From contig LT599017.1 of assembly GCA_900079765.1 (NCBI GenBank), positions 558,001-622,000 of the forward strand: a stretch of DNA of 64,000 nt, in the 5' to 3' direction. Both the position numbers and the translations under genes were made by a program. The DNA comes from an uncultured Eubacteriales bacterium. Lineage in GTDB: Bacteria; Bacillota; Clostridia; Oscillospirales; Oscillospiraceae. The notes beneath the pieces were generated by a model, which was given only the letters and a program-made list of their open reading frames with translations, was not told the origin of the DNA and searched no databases. Position 1 is the first letter of the stretch; each line of letters opens with the position of its first letter. Of the stretch, positions 8,632 to 16,692 are shown piece by piece.

Positions 8632-8725
8632 GGGTGGTACCCCCCTTTCACCCATTAGACGCGTACCCGGAGACTTTTCATTGGGTGCATTGAAATATTT
8701 TTGTGTTCACTATATAATAGCATAC

Positions 8726-9745
8726 ATGAAAAACGAATTAAACGCGCTGCCCATTCCGCTATTGGAGTGGTATCACGAAAACGCCAGGGCGTTGCCCTGG
8801 CGGAGCGACCCCACGCCGTACCATGTGCTGGTGTCGGAAATTATGCTCCAGCAGACGCGGGTTGCCGCGGTGCTGGGGTACTATGCCCGTTTCCTGGAGG
8901 CCCTGCCCACTGTTTCTAGTCTGGCGGCGGTGGAGGAGGACGTGCTGTTAAAGCTCTGGCAGGGGCTGGGGTACTATAACCGCGCCCGGAACCTCCAGAA
9001 GGCCGCCCGGCAGATCATGGAGGACTTCGGAGGGGAATTTCCGGCGAGCTACGTGAATCTGCTGACCCTGGCGGGTGTGGGGGAGTATACGGCGGGGGCC
9101 GTCGCCTCCATTGCCATGGGACTGCCCGTCCCGGCGGTGGACGGCAACGTCCTCCGGGTGGTGGCCCGCATCGCCGGGGATGGCGGAGACATCACCAAGC
9201 CCGATGTAAAGAAACGGTTTACCACCGCCTTGCGGGAGGTTATCCCCACCGCGGCGCCGGGGGACTTCAACCAGGCCCTCATGGAGCTGGGAGCCACCGT
9301 CTGCCTTCCCAACGGCGCGCCGAAATGCGAGGCCTGCCCGGCGGCCCACCTATGCAGGGCCTACCAGGAGGGACGCACGGGGGAGCTCCCCGTCAAGGCC
9401 CCCAAAAAGGCCCGGCGGGCGGAGGGGCGGATCGTCTATCTGATCCTCCGGGACGGAAAGGTGGCCATGCGGCGCAGGGGGAGGGGCCTTTTGGAAGGAC
9501 TGTGGGAATACCCCAACACCCTGGCGGGAGAAGACCCGCCAATGGCGCTGACTGATTTGGAGTTTGCCGCCGCGGGGAAGCATATCTTTACCCATATCGA
9601 GTGGCACATGACGGTCTTTACCGCGAAGGCGGCGGAGGAGTTGCCCGAGGGCTGGGTCTGGGCCGATCGAGCCGCCCTGCGCTCGGACTATGCCGTACCC
9701 AACGCGTTCCGGTGCTGCGAGCCGGTGCTGGACAGATTCTTGTAA
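8726..9745 (+). CDS. mutY: A/G-specific adenine glycosylase MutY
   Basis: 339 residues. It removes adenine mispaired with 8-oxoguanine. The catalytic glutamate is in SEIMLQQTRV, the helix-hairpin-helix in LAGVGEYTAGAVASIA, the catalytic aspartate in VPAVDGNVLRV, and the 4Fe-4S cysteines in VCLPNGAPKCEACPAAHLC (spacing C-X7-C-X2-C-X5-C, one residue longer in the first gap than the E. coli enzyme). The C-terminal half (about 225-339) is the NUDIX-like domain that recognises 8-oxoG. The ATG at 8726 lacks a strong ribosome site, and the gene begins about 95 bp from the divergent sigma gene. Confidence 0.94.
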   Translation: MKNELNALPIPLLEWYHENARALPWRSDPTPYHVLVSEIMLQQTRVAAVLGYYARFLEALPTVSSLAAVEEDVLLKLWQGLGYYNRARNLQKAARQIMEDFGGEFPASYVNLLTLAGVGEYTAGAVASIAMGLPVPAVDGNVLRVVARIAGDGGDITKPDVKKRFTTALREVIPTAAPGDFNQALMELGATVCLPNGAPKCEACPAAHLCRAYQEGRTGELPVKAPKKARRAEGRIVYLILRDGKVAMRRRGRGLLEGLWEYPNTLAGEDPPMALTDLEFAAAGKHIFTHIEWHMTVFTAKAAEELPEGWVWADRAALRSDYAVPNAFRCCEPVLDRFL

Positions 9746-9791
9746 AGAAAAAACTTGTATGAAACTTGTATGAAATAAGGAGGCTTGGCCC

Positions 9792-11156
9792 ATGGACCTT
9801 ACTGCTCTTGTGACCGCCCAGCGGCAGCATTTTAATACCGGGGCTACCCGGGGCGTCGCTATCCGGCGGCTTATGCTGGACAAACTGGAGCGGGCCATCC
9901 TCGCCCACGAGGGGGAGCTGCTCTCCGCGCTGGAGGAAGACCTTGGCAAGGCGGCCTTCGAGGCCTACGCCAGTGAGCTGGGCATCGTGCTGGGGGAGCT
10001 GCGGTTTGCCAAGCGCCATGTGGAGCGCTGGGCGGCCGACCAAAAGCGGCGCAGCCCTCTGGCGGTCTTCCCGGCGCGGAGCCGGGTGATGGCCGATCCG
10101 CGGGGCGTTGCCCTTATCATGTCACCCTGGAATTACCCGGTGCAGCTCACCTTGGTGCCCCTTATTTCTGCTCTGGCAGCTGGGTGTACCGCCGTGGTGA
10201 AACCCTCGGCCTACGCCAGCGCCACCTCAGCGGCCATCGGGCGGCTGATTGAGAGCGTCTTTGACCCCAGACTGGTGGCGGTAGTGGAAGGAGGGCGGGC
10301 CGAGAATGCCGCCCTGCTGGAGGAGAAGTTTGACTACATCTTCTTCACCGGTTCTACCGAAGTGGGGAAGACGGTGATGACGGCGGCGGCCAAGCACCTC
10401 GCGCCCGTGACGTTGGAGCTGGGGGGTAAGTCCCCGGTCATTATCCGCGAGGACGCGGACATCCCACTGACAGCCCGCCGGCTTGCCTGGGGCAAGTTTT
10501 TGAACGCTGGGCAGACCTGCGTGGCCCCCGACCATGTGTACGTACCTGAGCGCCTGCGGGACGCTCTGGTAGCGGAGCTGGCGCGGCAGATCAAAAAGCT
10601 CTACGGGCCCGACCCGCTCGCCGGTCCCGACCTGCCCAAGATCGTCAACGAGCGGCACTTCCAGCGGCTCTGCGCCCTGATGGGCTCCGGACGGGTAGCC
10701 GTTGGGGGACGGACCGACCCGGAACGGCGGCGCATTGAGCCCACGGTATTGGTGGACGTGGCCGAGGAGGATGCCGTCATGGCCGAGGAGATTTTCGGGC
10801 CCATTTTGCCCATCCTCACCTATACAGATCTGGACGAACTTGTCGTCCGCCAGCAGGCAAAGCCCAAGCCCCTGGCCCTCTATCTTTTTACGAGGGATCA
10901 GAGCGAGGCGCAGTATCTGGTGGAGCGCCTGCCCTCCGGCGGTGTATGCGTGAACGACGCGGTGGTGCACCTGGCCTCCTCCCACGTGCCCTTCGGCGGA
11001 GTGGGGGAGAGCGGCATGGGCTCCTGCCATGGCAAAGCGGGGTTCGACACCTTCACCCACTACCGCACGGTGGTATGCCGCGGGCGGTTGGACGTGCCGG
11101 TCCGATATCCGCCCTATGGAGGGAAGAAGATATCCCTTTTAAAAAAACTGATGTGA
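9792..11156 (+). CDS. NAD(P)-dependent aldehyde dehydrogenase, class 3 type
   Basis: 454 residues, the length of the membrane-associated ALDH3 branch rather than the 490-500 residues of most aldehyde dehydrogenases. The cofactor loop MSPWNYPVQ, the FTGSTEVGK motif, the general base region [10 protein letters not shown] and the catalytic cysteine in [12 protein letters not shown] are all present. It oxidises medium- or long-chain aldehydes to acids. AAGGAGG lies upstream of the ATG. It is 46 bp after mutY and 13 bp before tdk on the same strand, so it may be in a housekeeping operon; no specific pathway is visible. Confidence 0.92.
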   Translation: MDLTALVTAQRQHFNTGATRGVAIRRLMLDKLERAILAHEGELLSALEEDLGKAAFEAYASELGIVLGELRFAKRHVERWAADQKRRSPLAVFPARSRVMADPRGVALIMSPWNYPVQLTLVPLISALAAGCTAVVKPSAYASATSAAIGRLIESVFDPRLVAVVEGGRAENAALLEEKFDYIFFTGSTEVGKTVMTAAAKHLAPVTLELGGKSPVIIREDADIPLTARRLAWGKFLNAGQTCVAPDHVYVPERLRDALVAELARQIKKLYGPDPLAGPDLPKIVNERHFQRLCALMGSGRVAVGGRTDPERRRIEPTVLVDVAEEDAVMAEEIFGPILPILTYTDLDELVVRQQAKPKPLALYLFTRDQSEAQYLVERLPSGGVCVNDAVVHLASSHVPFGGVGESGMGSCHGKAGFDTFTHYRTVVCRGRLDVPVRYPPYGGKKISLLKKLM

Positions 11157-11169
11157 GGATGAATTTTTA

Positions 11170-11742
11170 GTGGCAAAGCTGTATTTCCGCTATGGGGTGA
11201 TGGGCTCCAGCAAGACGGCCAACGCACTGATGGTGCGCTATAACTACGAGGAGCGGGGGCAGGAGGCCTTGTTGGTGAAACCCACCGTCGACCAGCGGGA
11301 CGGGGCCCGGTTTGTGGCCTCCCGCGCGGGGCTGAGCCATCCGTGCATCTACTTCTCCGATCTGCGGGCCATGAAGCCCGAAGAGCTGAAACCCTATGCC
11401 TGCATTATCGTGGATGAGGCCCAGTTCCTCTCTAAAGAGGAGGTGCAGTACCTCACCTATCTGGTTGACGATTTGAATGTCCCGGTCATCTGCTACGGCC
11501 TAAGGGCCGACTTTAAGGGAGAGCTCTTTCCCGGCTCTCAGGAGCTGCTGGCCTCGGCGGACATTATCGAGGAGATCAAGACCATCTGCTGGTGCGGCCG
11601 CAAGGCAATCCACAACGCCCGTTTTGACGACAACGGTGTGGTGCTCAAGGAGGGGGAGCAGGTGGTGCTGGGGGCCAACGACAAGTACATCGGACTGTGC
11701 CGCAAGCACTGGAAAGAGGGCAATCTAGGCCCCAAGGAGTAA
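11170..11742 (+). CDS. tdk: Thymidine kinase
   Basis: 190 residues of a type II thymidine kinase, which phosphorylates thymidine for salvage. Seen: P-loop GVMGSSKTA near residue 9, the CIIVDEAQFL Walker B-like motif, the lasso region, and zinc-binding cysteines in TICWCGRKA and IGLCRKHW. The first residue of the usual GPMFSGKT loop is altered (GVMGSSKT), as in many clostridial homologues. The start is GTG at 11170 with GGATGAATTTTTA upstream. The next gene begins six bases after the stop. Confidence 0.94.
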   Translation: MAKLYFRYGVMGSSKTANALMVRYNYEERGQEALLVKPTVDQRDGARFVASRAGLSHPCIYFSDLRAMKPEELKPYACIIVDEAQFLSKEEVQYLTYLVDDLNVPVICYGLRADFKGELFPGSQELLASADIIEEIKTICWCGRKAIHNARFDDNGVVLKEGEQVVLGANDKYIGLCRKHWKEGNLGPKE

Positions 11743-11748
11743 GAAGCC

Positions 11749-12621
11749 ATGGTGTGCAATCTCTGCCCCCGGTGCTGCAACGCCCTCCGCACCGAGCGGG
11801 AGGGAGGCGGGTACTGTGGTATGCCATCTCTCCCCGTGCTGGCCCGGGCCGCCCTTCATCCATGGGAGGAGCCGCCCATCTCGGGTACCCGGGGTTCGGG
11901 TACCGTCTTCTTCTCGGGCTGCTCCCTCGGCTGTATCTTCTGCCAGAACGGGAGCATCAGCCATGAGAATTTTGGAAAGAGCGTGCCGGTGGCGCGCCTT
12001 CGGGAGATCTTCTTCGAGCTGATCGCCCAGGGGGCCCACAACATCAATCTGGTGAACCCCACCCATTTCTCCCACGCGGTGATCGAGACCCTGCGGGAGC
12101 CCCTGCCCGTACCCGTGGTGTGGAATTCGGGCGGGTATGACAAAGTGGAGACCCTGCGGGCTTTAGAGGGGAAAGTGCAGGTCTATCTGCCCGACCTCAA
12201 ATATCTGGACTCGGCCATGGCCGGAGAGTGCTCTGATGCGCCGGACTATCCCCAGGTTGCCACCGCCGCCATCCGGGAGATGGTGCGCCAGACAGGGCCC
12301 TACGTCATTGAGAACGGCCTCATGAAGCGGGGGGTCATTATCCGCCACTTGATTTTGCCCGGCAGGGCTGCGGAGGCCAAGGCAGTGATGGATTGGATCT
12401 CCGGGACCTTTCCGCCTCATATGGTGATGCTCTCCCTTATGAGCCAGTATGTCCCTTTCGGGAGAGCCAGGGAGACACCCGGTCTTGACCGCACCCTGCG
12501 CCCCTCAGAAATCCGTGCGGCGGAAGCGTACTTCTCCGCTCTGGATTTGGACGGATTTACCCAGGAGCTTCTCTCAGCCACGGAGGGGTTCGTCCCTGCG
12601 TTTGATTTGACGGGTATATAA
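11749..12621 (+). CDS. Radical SAM protein, pyruvate formate-lyase-activase-like
   Basis: 290 residues. The SAM-cleaving 4Fe-4S cluster motif CSLGCIFC (C-X3-C-X2-C) lies near residue 57, preceded by a cysteine-rich N-terminus (CNLCPRCCNA...YCGM) that may bind a further cluster. The family is often named putative PFL-activating enzyme, but no pyruvate formate-lyase is next to it, and members are not proven activases. NLVNPTHFSHAV and LPDLKYLDS are family-typical. It follows tdk by six bases and ends at a strong terminator. Confidence 0.85.
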   Translation: MVCNLCPRCCNALRTEREGGGYCGMPSLPVLARAALHPWEEPPISGTRGSGTVFFSGCSLGCIFCQNGSISHENFGKSVPVARLREIFFELIAQGAHNINLVNPTHFSHAVIETLREPLPVPVVWNSGGYDKVETLRALEGKVQVYLPDLKYLDSAMAGECSDAPDYPQVATAAIREMVRQTGPYVIENGLMKRGVIIRHLILPGRAAEAKAVMDWISGTFPPHMVMLSLMSQYVPFGRARETPGLDRTLRPSEIRAAEAYFSALDLDGFTQELLSATEGFVPAFDLTGI

Positions 12622-12659
12622 ACGAAGGCCCGGCACACTGTGCCGGGCCTTCGTTTATT
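12621..12659. terminator. Bidirectional terminator between radical SAM and AraC genes
   Basis: AACGAAGGCCCGGCACA and its complement flank a three-base loop, with A-rich and T-rich ends, between the converging stops at 12621 and 12664. Confidence 0.9.
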
Positions 12660-12663
12660 CGTG

Positions 12664-13536
12664 TTAAACACCCTGTGCCTTCCGCTCAACGGGAATCCAG
12701 ATTTCGCAGAAACACCCGGACGGGTGGTCCTGCGAGTACAGCTCGAAGTCCGCATCGTCGAGCATATTGTAGTCGGAGCCGGGCAAAAATTCTTTGAAGA
12801 TCCGGTCCCAGGTCTCGGCGATGCAGCTCGGATCGGTCCCGACGCAGGGGAACACAGCCCAGAGGGTGGGCTTGACCTCCCAAAGGCGGTACCCGGCGGG
12901 AACGTCTCCGCCGCCGTACTGCACCCCGATGCCGTAGTCGAAATACCCGCTCTCCTTGGAAATTGGGGCGCATACGCCATATAGGTCGGGGTGTTTTGCA
13001 TGCTGTCTCAGCACGTCGAACGTGCCGTCTTTATCGCACTGGGTCCAGAAATCCGATATTTCAGTGTTCTTCTCCTCTGCGATCGACTCATTTTTGAATG
13101 CCCGGACCGTCGCCAACAGCGTAAGTCCCTTTTTTTCCGTAATTTTGTACTCCATAGCAGTTCCGCCCTCCAGCTTTATTTTGATGACGAGACGGTTGAA
13201 GGATTGCAACTGCATGCCCGGGTGTCGCGCGGCGTTGGGGGTCACGCCGTGAAATCGGGAAAACGCCTTGGCAAAGCTCTCAGGGGATTCGTAGCCGTAC
13301 TTCAGGGCAATATCGATCACCTTTTTGCCCGAAAGGGTCAGCTCCTGACCCGCCATGGAAAGCCTTCGATTTCGGAGGTACTCGTTTGGGGTAATCCCGG
13401 TGAGCATACTGAACAGCCGGTGAAAATGATAGCAGGACAGGTATACCTGCCGTGCCGCATCCTCATAGCTGATTTTTTCCAACATATGCTCCTCCATGTA
13501 ATCGATGGCCCTTTGCATGGTCTGCAGATAATCCAT
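12664..13536 (-). CDS. AraC-family regulator with GyrI-like effector domain
   Basis: 290 residues. The N-terminal third is an AraC double helix-turn-helix (DYLQTMQRAIDYMEEHMLEKISYEDAARQVYLSCYHFHRLF, then NRRLSMAGQELTLSGKKVIDIALKYGYESPESFAKAFSRFHG). From about residue 120 to the end is a GyrI/BmrR-like small-molecule-binding domain (FWTQCDKDG, YGVCAPISKE, ending EIWIPVERK). Such proteins, like Rob or SoxS relatives, usually sense lipophilic or cationic compounds. AGGAGCTTTGAGGA precedes the ATG. No obvious target gene is adjacent. Confidence 0.92.
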   Translation of the reverse strand: MDYLQTMQRAIDYMEEHMLEKISYEDAARQVYLSCYHFHRLFSMLTGITPNEYLRNRRLSMAGQELTLSGKKVIDIALKYGYESPESFAKAFSRFHGVTPNAARHPGMQLQSFNRLVIKIKLEGGTAMEYKITEKKGLTLLATVRAFKNESIAEEKNTEISDFWTQCDKDGTFDVLRQHAKHPDLYGVCAPISKESGYFDYGIGVQYGGGDVPAGYRLWEVKPTLWAVFPCVGTDPSCIAETWDRIFKEFLPGSDYNMLDDADFELYSQDHPSGCFCEIWIPVERKAQGV

Positions 13537-13636
13537 TCCTCAAAGCTCCTTTTTTCCGCCTCATGTATCTCCATTTTAGCAGGTTTTTTTGCTCTGTCCG
13601 ATTCAGGATTGCGCGTTCTTGTCCGGGTGCGCCAGG

Positions 13637-14530
13637 CTATAAGAGCGCGAGTATATCGGTGGGGAGGGGGGCGGAGAAGGCCAGCACCTCCCCGGTGACG
13701 GGGTGACGGAGGGTGAGCTCAGCAGAGTGGAGGGCGGGGCGGGAGATGAGAGCGTGGTCCTCGACGCCATAGAGGAAGTCCCCGGTGAGGGGATGTCCGA
13801 TATGGGCCATGTGGACCCGAATCTGGTGGGTGCGCCCGGTCTCCAGTTCCAGACGGAGGAGGGCGCGGCCATTTTTTTGTTTGATTACCTCATAACGGGT
13901 GCGGGCAGCCAGCCCGTCAGAGCGGACCTGACGCGCGATGAGGGATTCGTCTACTCTGCCGATGGGGGCGTCCACCGTCCCGGCGGCAGGGTAGGGAACG
14001 CCGTCGCATACGGCGAGGTACACCCGTCGGAAGTCGGGGGTATGAAGCTGGTTTTTCAGTATCTCCTGGGCGTGGGCGTGCTTGGCCGCCACCATGAGGC
14101 CGCTGGTGCCCTTGTCCAGCCGGTGGACGGGGTGGAAGTCGGTAAAGGGCTCCCCGAGCGCGTCGTAGTGGGCCAGAAGGTAGTTGCCCAGTGTATCGTC
14201 CCAGTGACCGGGGCCGGGGTGGGAGGGGATGCCGGGGGCCTTGTTGATGACTACCAGGTCGGCATCCTCATAGACCAGCTCCAGCTGACCCGGCACGCTG
14301 GGGATGCCGCTGCGCCGCTCCACATCCCCCACCAAAGCCGAGAGGGTCTGCCCCTCCTGAACGACGGCGCTGGTAAAGACACGTATCCCGTCCAGGGTAA
14401 TGCCGTCCTCCAGGCACTTCATCCGGCGCAGGACGGTGCCTGAGAGGCCCAGGGTCCTGCGGAGGAGGGAGTCTACCGTTCTCCCCGTCAGTACGGGCGT
14501 GATATACAGAGTGAGACGGCGGGGACTCAT
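13637..14530 (-). CDS. RluA-family RNA pseudouridine synthase
   Basis: 297 residues. An S4-like N-terminal region (about 10-75) is followed by the catalytic domain with the invariant HRLDKGTSGLMV motif containing the catalytic aspartate, and ETGRTHQIRVHMAHIGHPLTGD near the C-terminus. It isomerises uridines in rRNA or tRNA; the exact site (RluC, RluD or other) cannot be assigned. Its start overlaps the stop of the upstream membrane gene by four bases, so it is the third gene of a leftward operon with an XRE regulator. Confidence 0.92.
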   Translation of the reverse strand: MSPRRLTLYITPVLTGRTVDSLLRRTLGLSGTVLRRMKCLEDGITLDGIRVFTSAVVQEGQTLSALVGDVERRSGIPSVPGQLELVYEDADLVVINKAPGIPSHPGPGHWDDTLGNYLLAHYDALGEPFTDFHPVHRLDKGTSGLMVAAKHAHAQEILKNQLHTPDFRRVYLAVCDGVPYPAAGTVDAPIGRVDESLIARQVRSDGLAARTRYEVIKQKNGRALLRLELETGRTHQIRVHMAHIGHPLTGDFLYGVEDHALISRPALHSAELTLRHPVTGEVLAFSAPLPTDILALL

Positions 14531-14991
14531 AGCTTTTTATTATAGTAGGCGTGGGCGGACAGGAAGATGATAAAGAAGAGCAGTATTGTGCCCAGCAGGG
14601 TGAAGAAGACCGTCAGGTCCACCGCCACGGCCACCATTAGGGCCACATAGGCGGCCACGATCAGAAGCAGGGAGGTGGTGGAGGCGGCCCGGAGGGTGAC
14701 CTCTTTGCCCCGCTCGTCGGTCTCCTTGATCAGCTCGGCCCGGAGCTTCTTTTCGTCCTTCAGGGTGCGCTTCGTGCCGAAGAGACCGAAGGCGCAGGAA
14801 AGGGCCACTCCCGTGCCCACACCGGGGTAAAAGCCCCGGACAAAGTCGGGCATGACCTTCCCCAGAAAATAAGCCCCCGCAATGGTGGCGAGGCCCAGAA
14901 CGATCAGTACCTCGAACAGGACGCAGCGGCGCTTTAACACGCGCTTATACGCCTCGCCGTCCTCTGCGGCGGTAAAAAGACGCAGTAACAT
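14527..14991 (-). CDS. Four-helix membrane protein coupled to an XRE regulator
   Basis: 154 residues with four predicted membrane segments in two pairs (about 25-43 and 52-70; 104-122 and 126-146) and a charged cytoplasmic loop between (GTKRTLKDEKKLRAELIKETDERGKE). Small membrane proteins of this shape (DUF2178/DUF3796-like in appearance; assignment not certain) are often encoded right after a 65-70 residue XRE repressor, as here, where the start directly follows the regulator stop. A role in envelope stress or signalling is guesswork. Confidence 0.75.
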   Translation of the reverse strand: MLLRLFTAAEDGEAYKRVLKRRCVLFEVLIVLGLATIAGAYFLGKVMPDFVRGFYPGVGTGVALSCAFGLFGTKRTLKDEKKLRAELIKETDERGKEVTLRAASTTSLLLIVAAYVALMVAVAVDLTVFFTLLGTILLFFIIFLSAHAYYNKKL

Positions 14992-15192
14992 TCAGTCGTC
15001 CTCCTCAAAAATAAATAGCTCCTCGATGGTCAGGTCAAAATACCGGCTTAGCTTGCGGGCCAGCAAGAGGGAGGCGTTATAGCGTCCGCCCTCCAGGGAG
15101 ATGATGGTCTGCCGCGTGACCCCCACAGCGTCGGCCAGCTCCTCCTGGGTGACCCGGCGTGCCTTACGCAGCTCCGCGATTCTGTTGGTCAA
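14992..15192 (-). CDS. Small XRE-family transcriptional regulator
   Basis: 66 residues forming one helix-turn-helix domain: NRIAELRKARRVTQEELADAVGVTRQTIISLEGGRYNASL, then the acidic tail EELFIFEEDD typical of the YozG/YvaO-like short repressors of Firmicutes. The start is TTG at 15192, with GAGGAGG eight bases upstream. It leads an operon with a membrane protein and the RluA-type gene and probably regulates its own promoter. Confidence 0.88.
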   Translation of the reverse strand: MTNRIAELRKARRVTQEELADAVGVTRQTIISLEGGRYNASLLLARKLSRYFDLTIEELFIFEEDD

Positions 15193-15245
15193 AAAACGCG
15201 CCTCCTCACATGGATGGGAATATGTTAAGTTAGCTTTACGGTTGA

Positions 15246-15273
15246 AGTATAGCACGCTTTACATATTTGTCAA
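15246..15273 (-). promoter_or_regulatory. Sigma-A promoter for the XRE operon
   Basis: Minus strand TTGACA (15268-15273), 16-base spacer, TATACT (15246-15251), about 55 bp upstream of the TTG start. Confidence 0.75.
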
Positions 15274-15370
15274 TACCCACGCTGAAAAAATCGTTCTCCT
15301 ATTTCCAAACCAGGAAAAAAGAGCTATAATAGCAATATTTGATACGTCTTCTTTTAGAGAGGTGCCGCGT

Positions 15371-16570
15371 ATGGCCGAAAAGCTTGGGATCTACATCCAT
15401 ATACCCTTCTGCCGCAGCAAGTGCGACTACTGCGACTTCTACTCCCTCGCGGGGCGGGAGGACCGGATGGGTGACTATCAAAAGGCGCTGCTGGCCCACC
15501 TGAAGGAGACCGCCCCCTTTGCCAAGGAGTACCAGGTGGATACCATCTACTTCGGCGGCGGCACTCCCAGCTTTTATGGCGCGAAACGAATTGCCGAGCT
15601 TGTGGCGGCGGTGCGCCGTCTTTTCCATGTGACTAGGGATGTGGAGATCACTATGGAGGCAAACCCCGACAGCGTGGACCAAAGGTCTCTCCTGAAACTC
15701 CGGCGGGCAGGGGTCAACCGCCTGTCCTTGGGAGTCCAGTCGGCATGTGAGGAGGAGCTAAGGAGCCTCCACCGGCCCCACACCTTCCAGCAGGCGAAGG
15801 CCGCGGTGGCCGCAGCCAAGGGCGCCAAGCTCAAGAACATCTCCCTGGACCTCATCTACGGGCTCCCCGGACAGGATTGCGACTCCTGGCACGCGACGGT
15901 GGAGGCCGCTCTTGCCCTGGAGCCGGAGCACCTCTCGTGCTACGGACTCAAGGTGGAGGACGGCACTCCCCTGGCTTGCCGCGTGGCGGCGGGGGAATCC
16001 TTGCCCGACGATGATCAGCAGGCCGATTGCTATCTCTGGACCGTGAGCCGCCTGGCCCAGGACGGGTACTACCAGTATGAGATATCTAACTTCGCCCGGG
16101 CAGGGTTCCAGTCCCGTCACAATCTCAAGTACTGGCTGGGCAAGCCTTATCTGGGGTTTGGCCCCGGGGCCCATTCCGACTTTGGAGAGCGGCGCTATGC
16201 CTTCGGCAGGGACTTGGAGGGTTATATCTCCGGTGTGCTGAGCGGCGGGTCCATCGTCAGTGAGAACGAGCTCATCCCCAAGCGGGAGCGGGGAAGCGAG
16301 TATCTCATGCTGCGAATGCGCACCGTCCGTGGTATTGAGGAGTGGGAATACCGGCGGGAGTACTATATGAGCTTTGAGCCCATCGAGCAAAAGCTGATCG
16401 AGTTCGAGCGCATGGGTTGGGCCGTGCGGCAGGACCGGCGCTGGCACTTCACGCCCCAAGGCTTTCTGCTCTCCAATCAGCTCATCGGCGTGCTGCTGGA
16501 GGCCCAGGAGAAGGCCAGCTTTGTGGAGCTGCTCCGCAAGGCGAAGGAGACGCCAGAAAAAAATGATTGA
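15371..16570 (+). CDS. hemW: Radical SAM heme chaperone HemW
   Basis: 399 residues. The cluster motif CRSKCDYCDF (C-X3-C-X2-C followed by F rather than C) separates HemW from the true coproporphyrinogen dehydrogenase HemN. FGGGTPSF, TMEANPDS, RLSLGVQS and the C-terminal HemN_C domain are typical. HemW binds heme and hands it to membrane enzymes such as cytochromes. AGAGAGGTGCCGCGT precedes the ATG at 15371. A -10-like TATAAT lies at 15325-15330 with a weak -35. The gene stands alone between a divergent operon and the SLH protein. Confidence 0.93.
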   Translation: MAEKLGIYIHIPFCRSKCDYCDFYSLAGREDRMGDYQKALLAHLKETAPFAKEYQVDTIYFGGGTPSFYGAKRIAELVAAVRRLFHVTRDVEITMEANPDSVDQRSLLKLRRAGVNRLSLGVQSACEEELRSLHRPHTFQQAKAAVAAAKGAKLKNISLDLIYGLPGQDCDSWHATVEAALALEPEHLSCYGLKVEDGTPLACRVAAGESLPDDDQQADCYLWTVSRLAQDGYYQYEISNFARAGFQSRHNLKYWLGKPYLGFGPGAHSDFGERRYAFGRDLEGYISGVLSGGSIVSENELIPKRERGSEYLMLRMRTVRGIEEWEYRREYYMSFEPIEQKLIEFERMGWAVRQDRRWHFTPQGFLLSNQLIGVLLEAQEKASFVELLRKAKETPEKND

Positions 16571-16692
16571 TTGAGGATAAATTTGGATAGAAATATGGAA
16601 GGGCTGTAGGGGCTGGAATGGTTTACAGCATACCAATTTTATGTTAACATAATGGCATATAATCCGGGCGGCGCGCGGACACAGGAGGACTT

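Noticed and set aside
11749-12621. True pyruvate formate-lyase activase
   Set aside because: No pflB is adjacent and the cysteine-rich N-terminus belongs to a broader radical SAM group, so only a cautious name is given.
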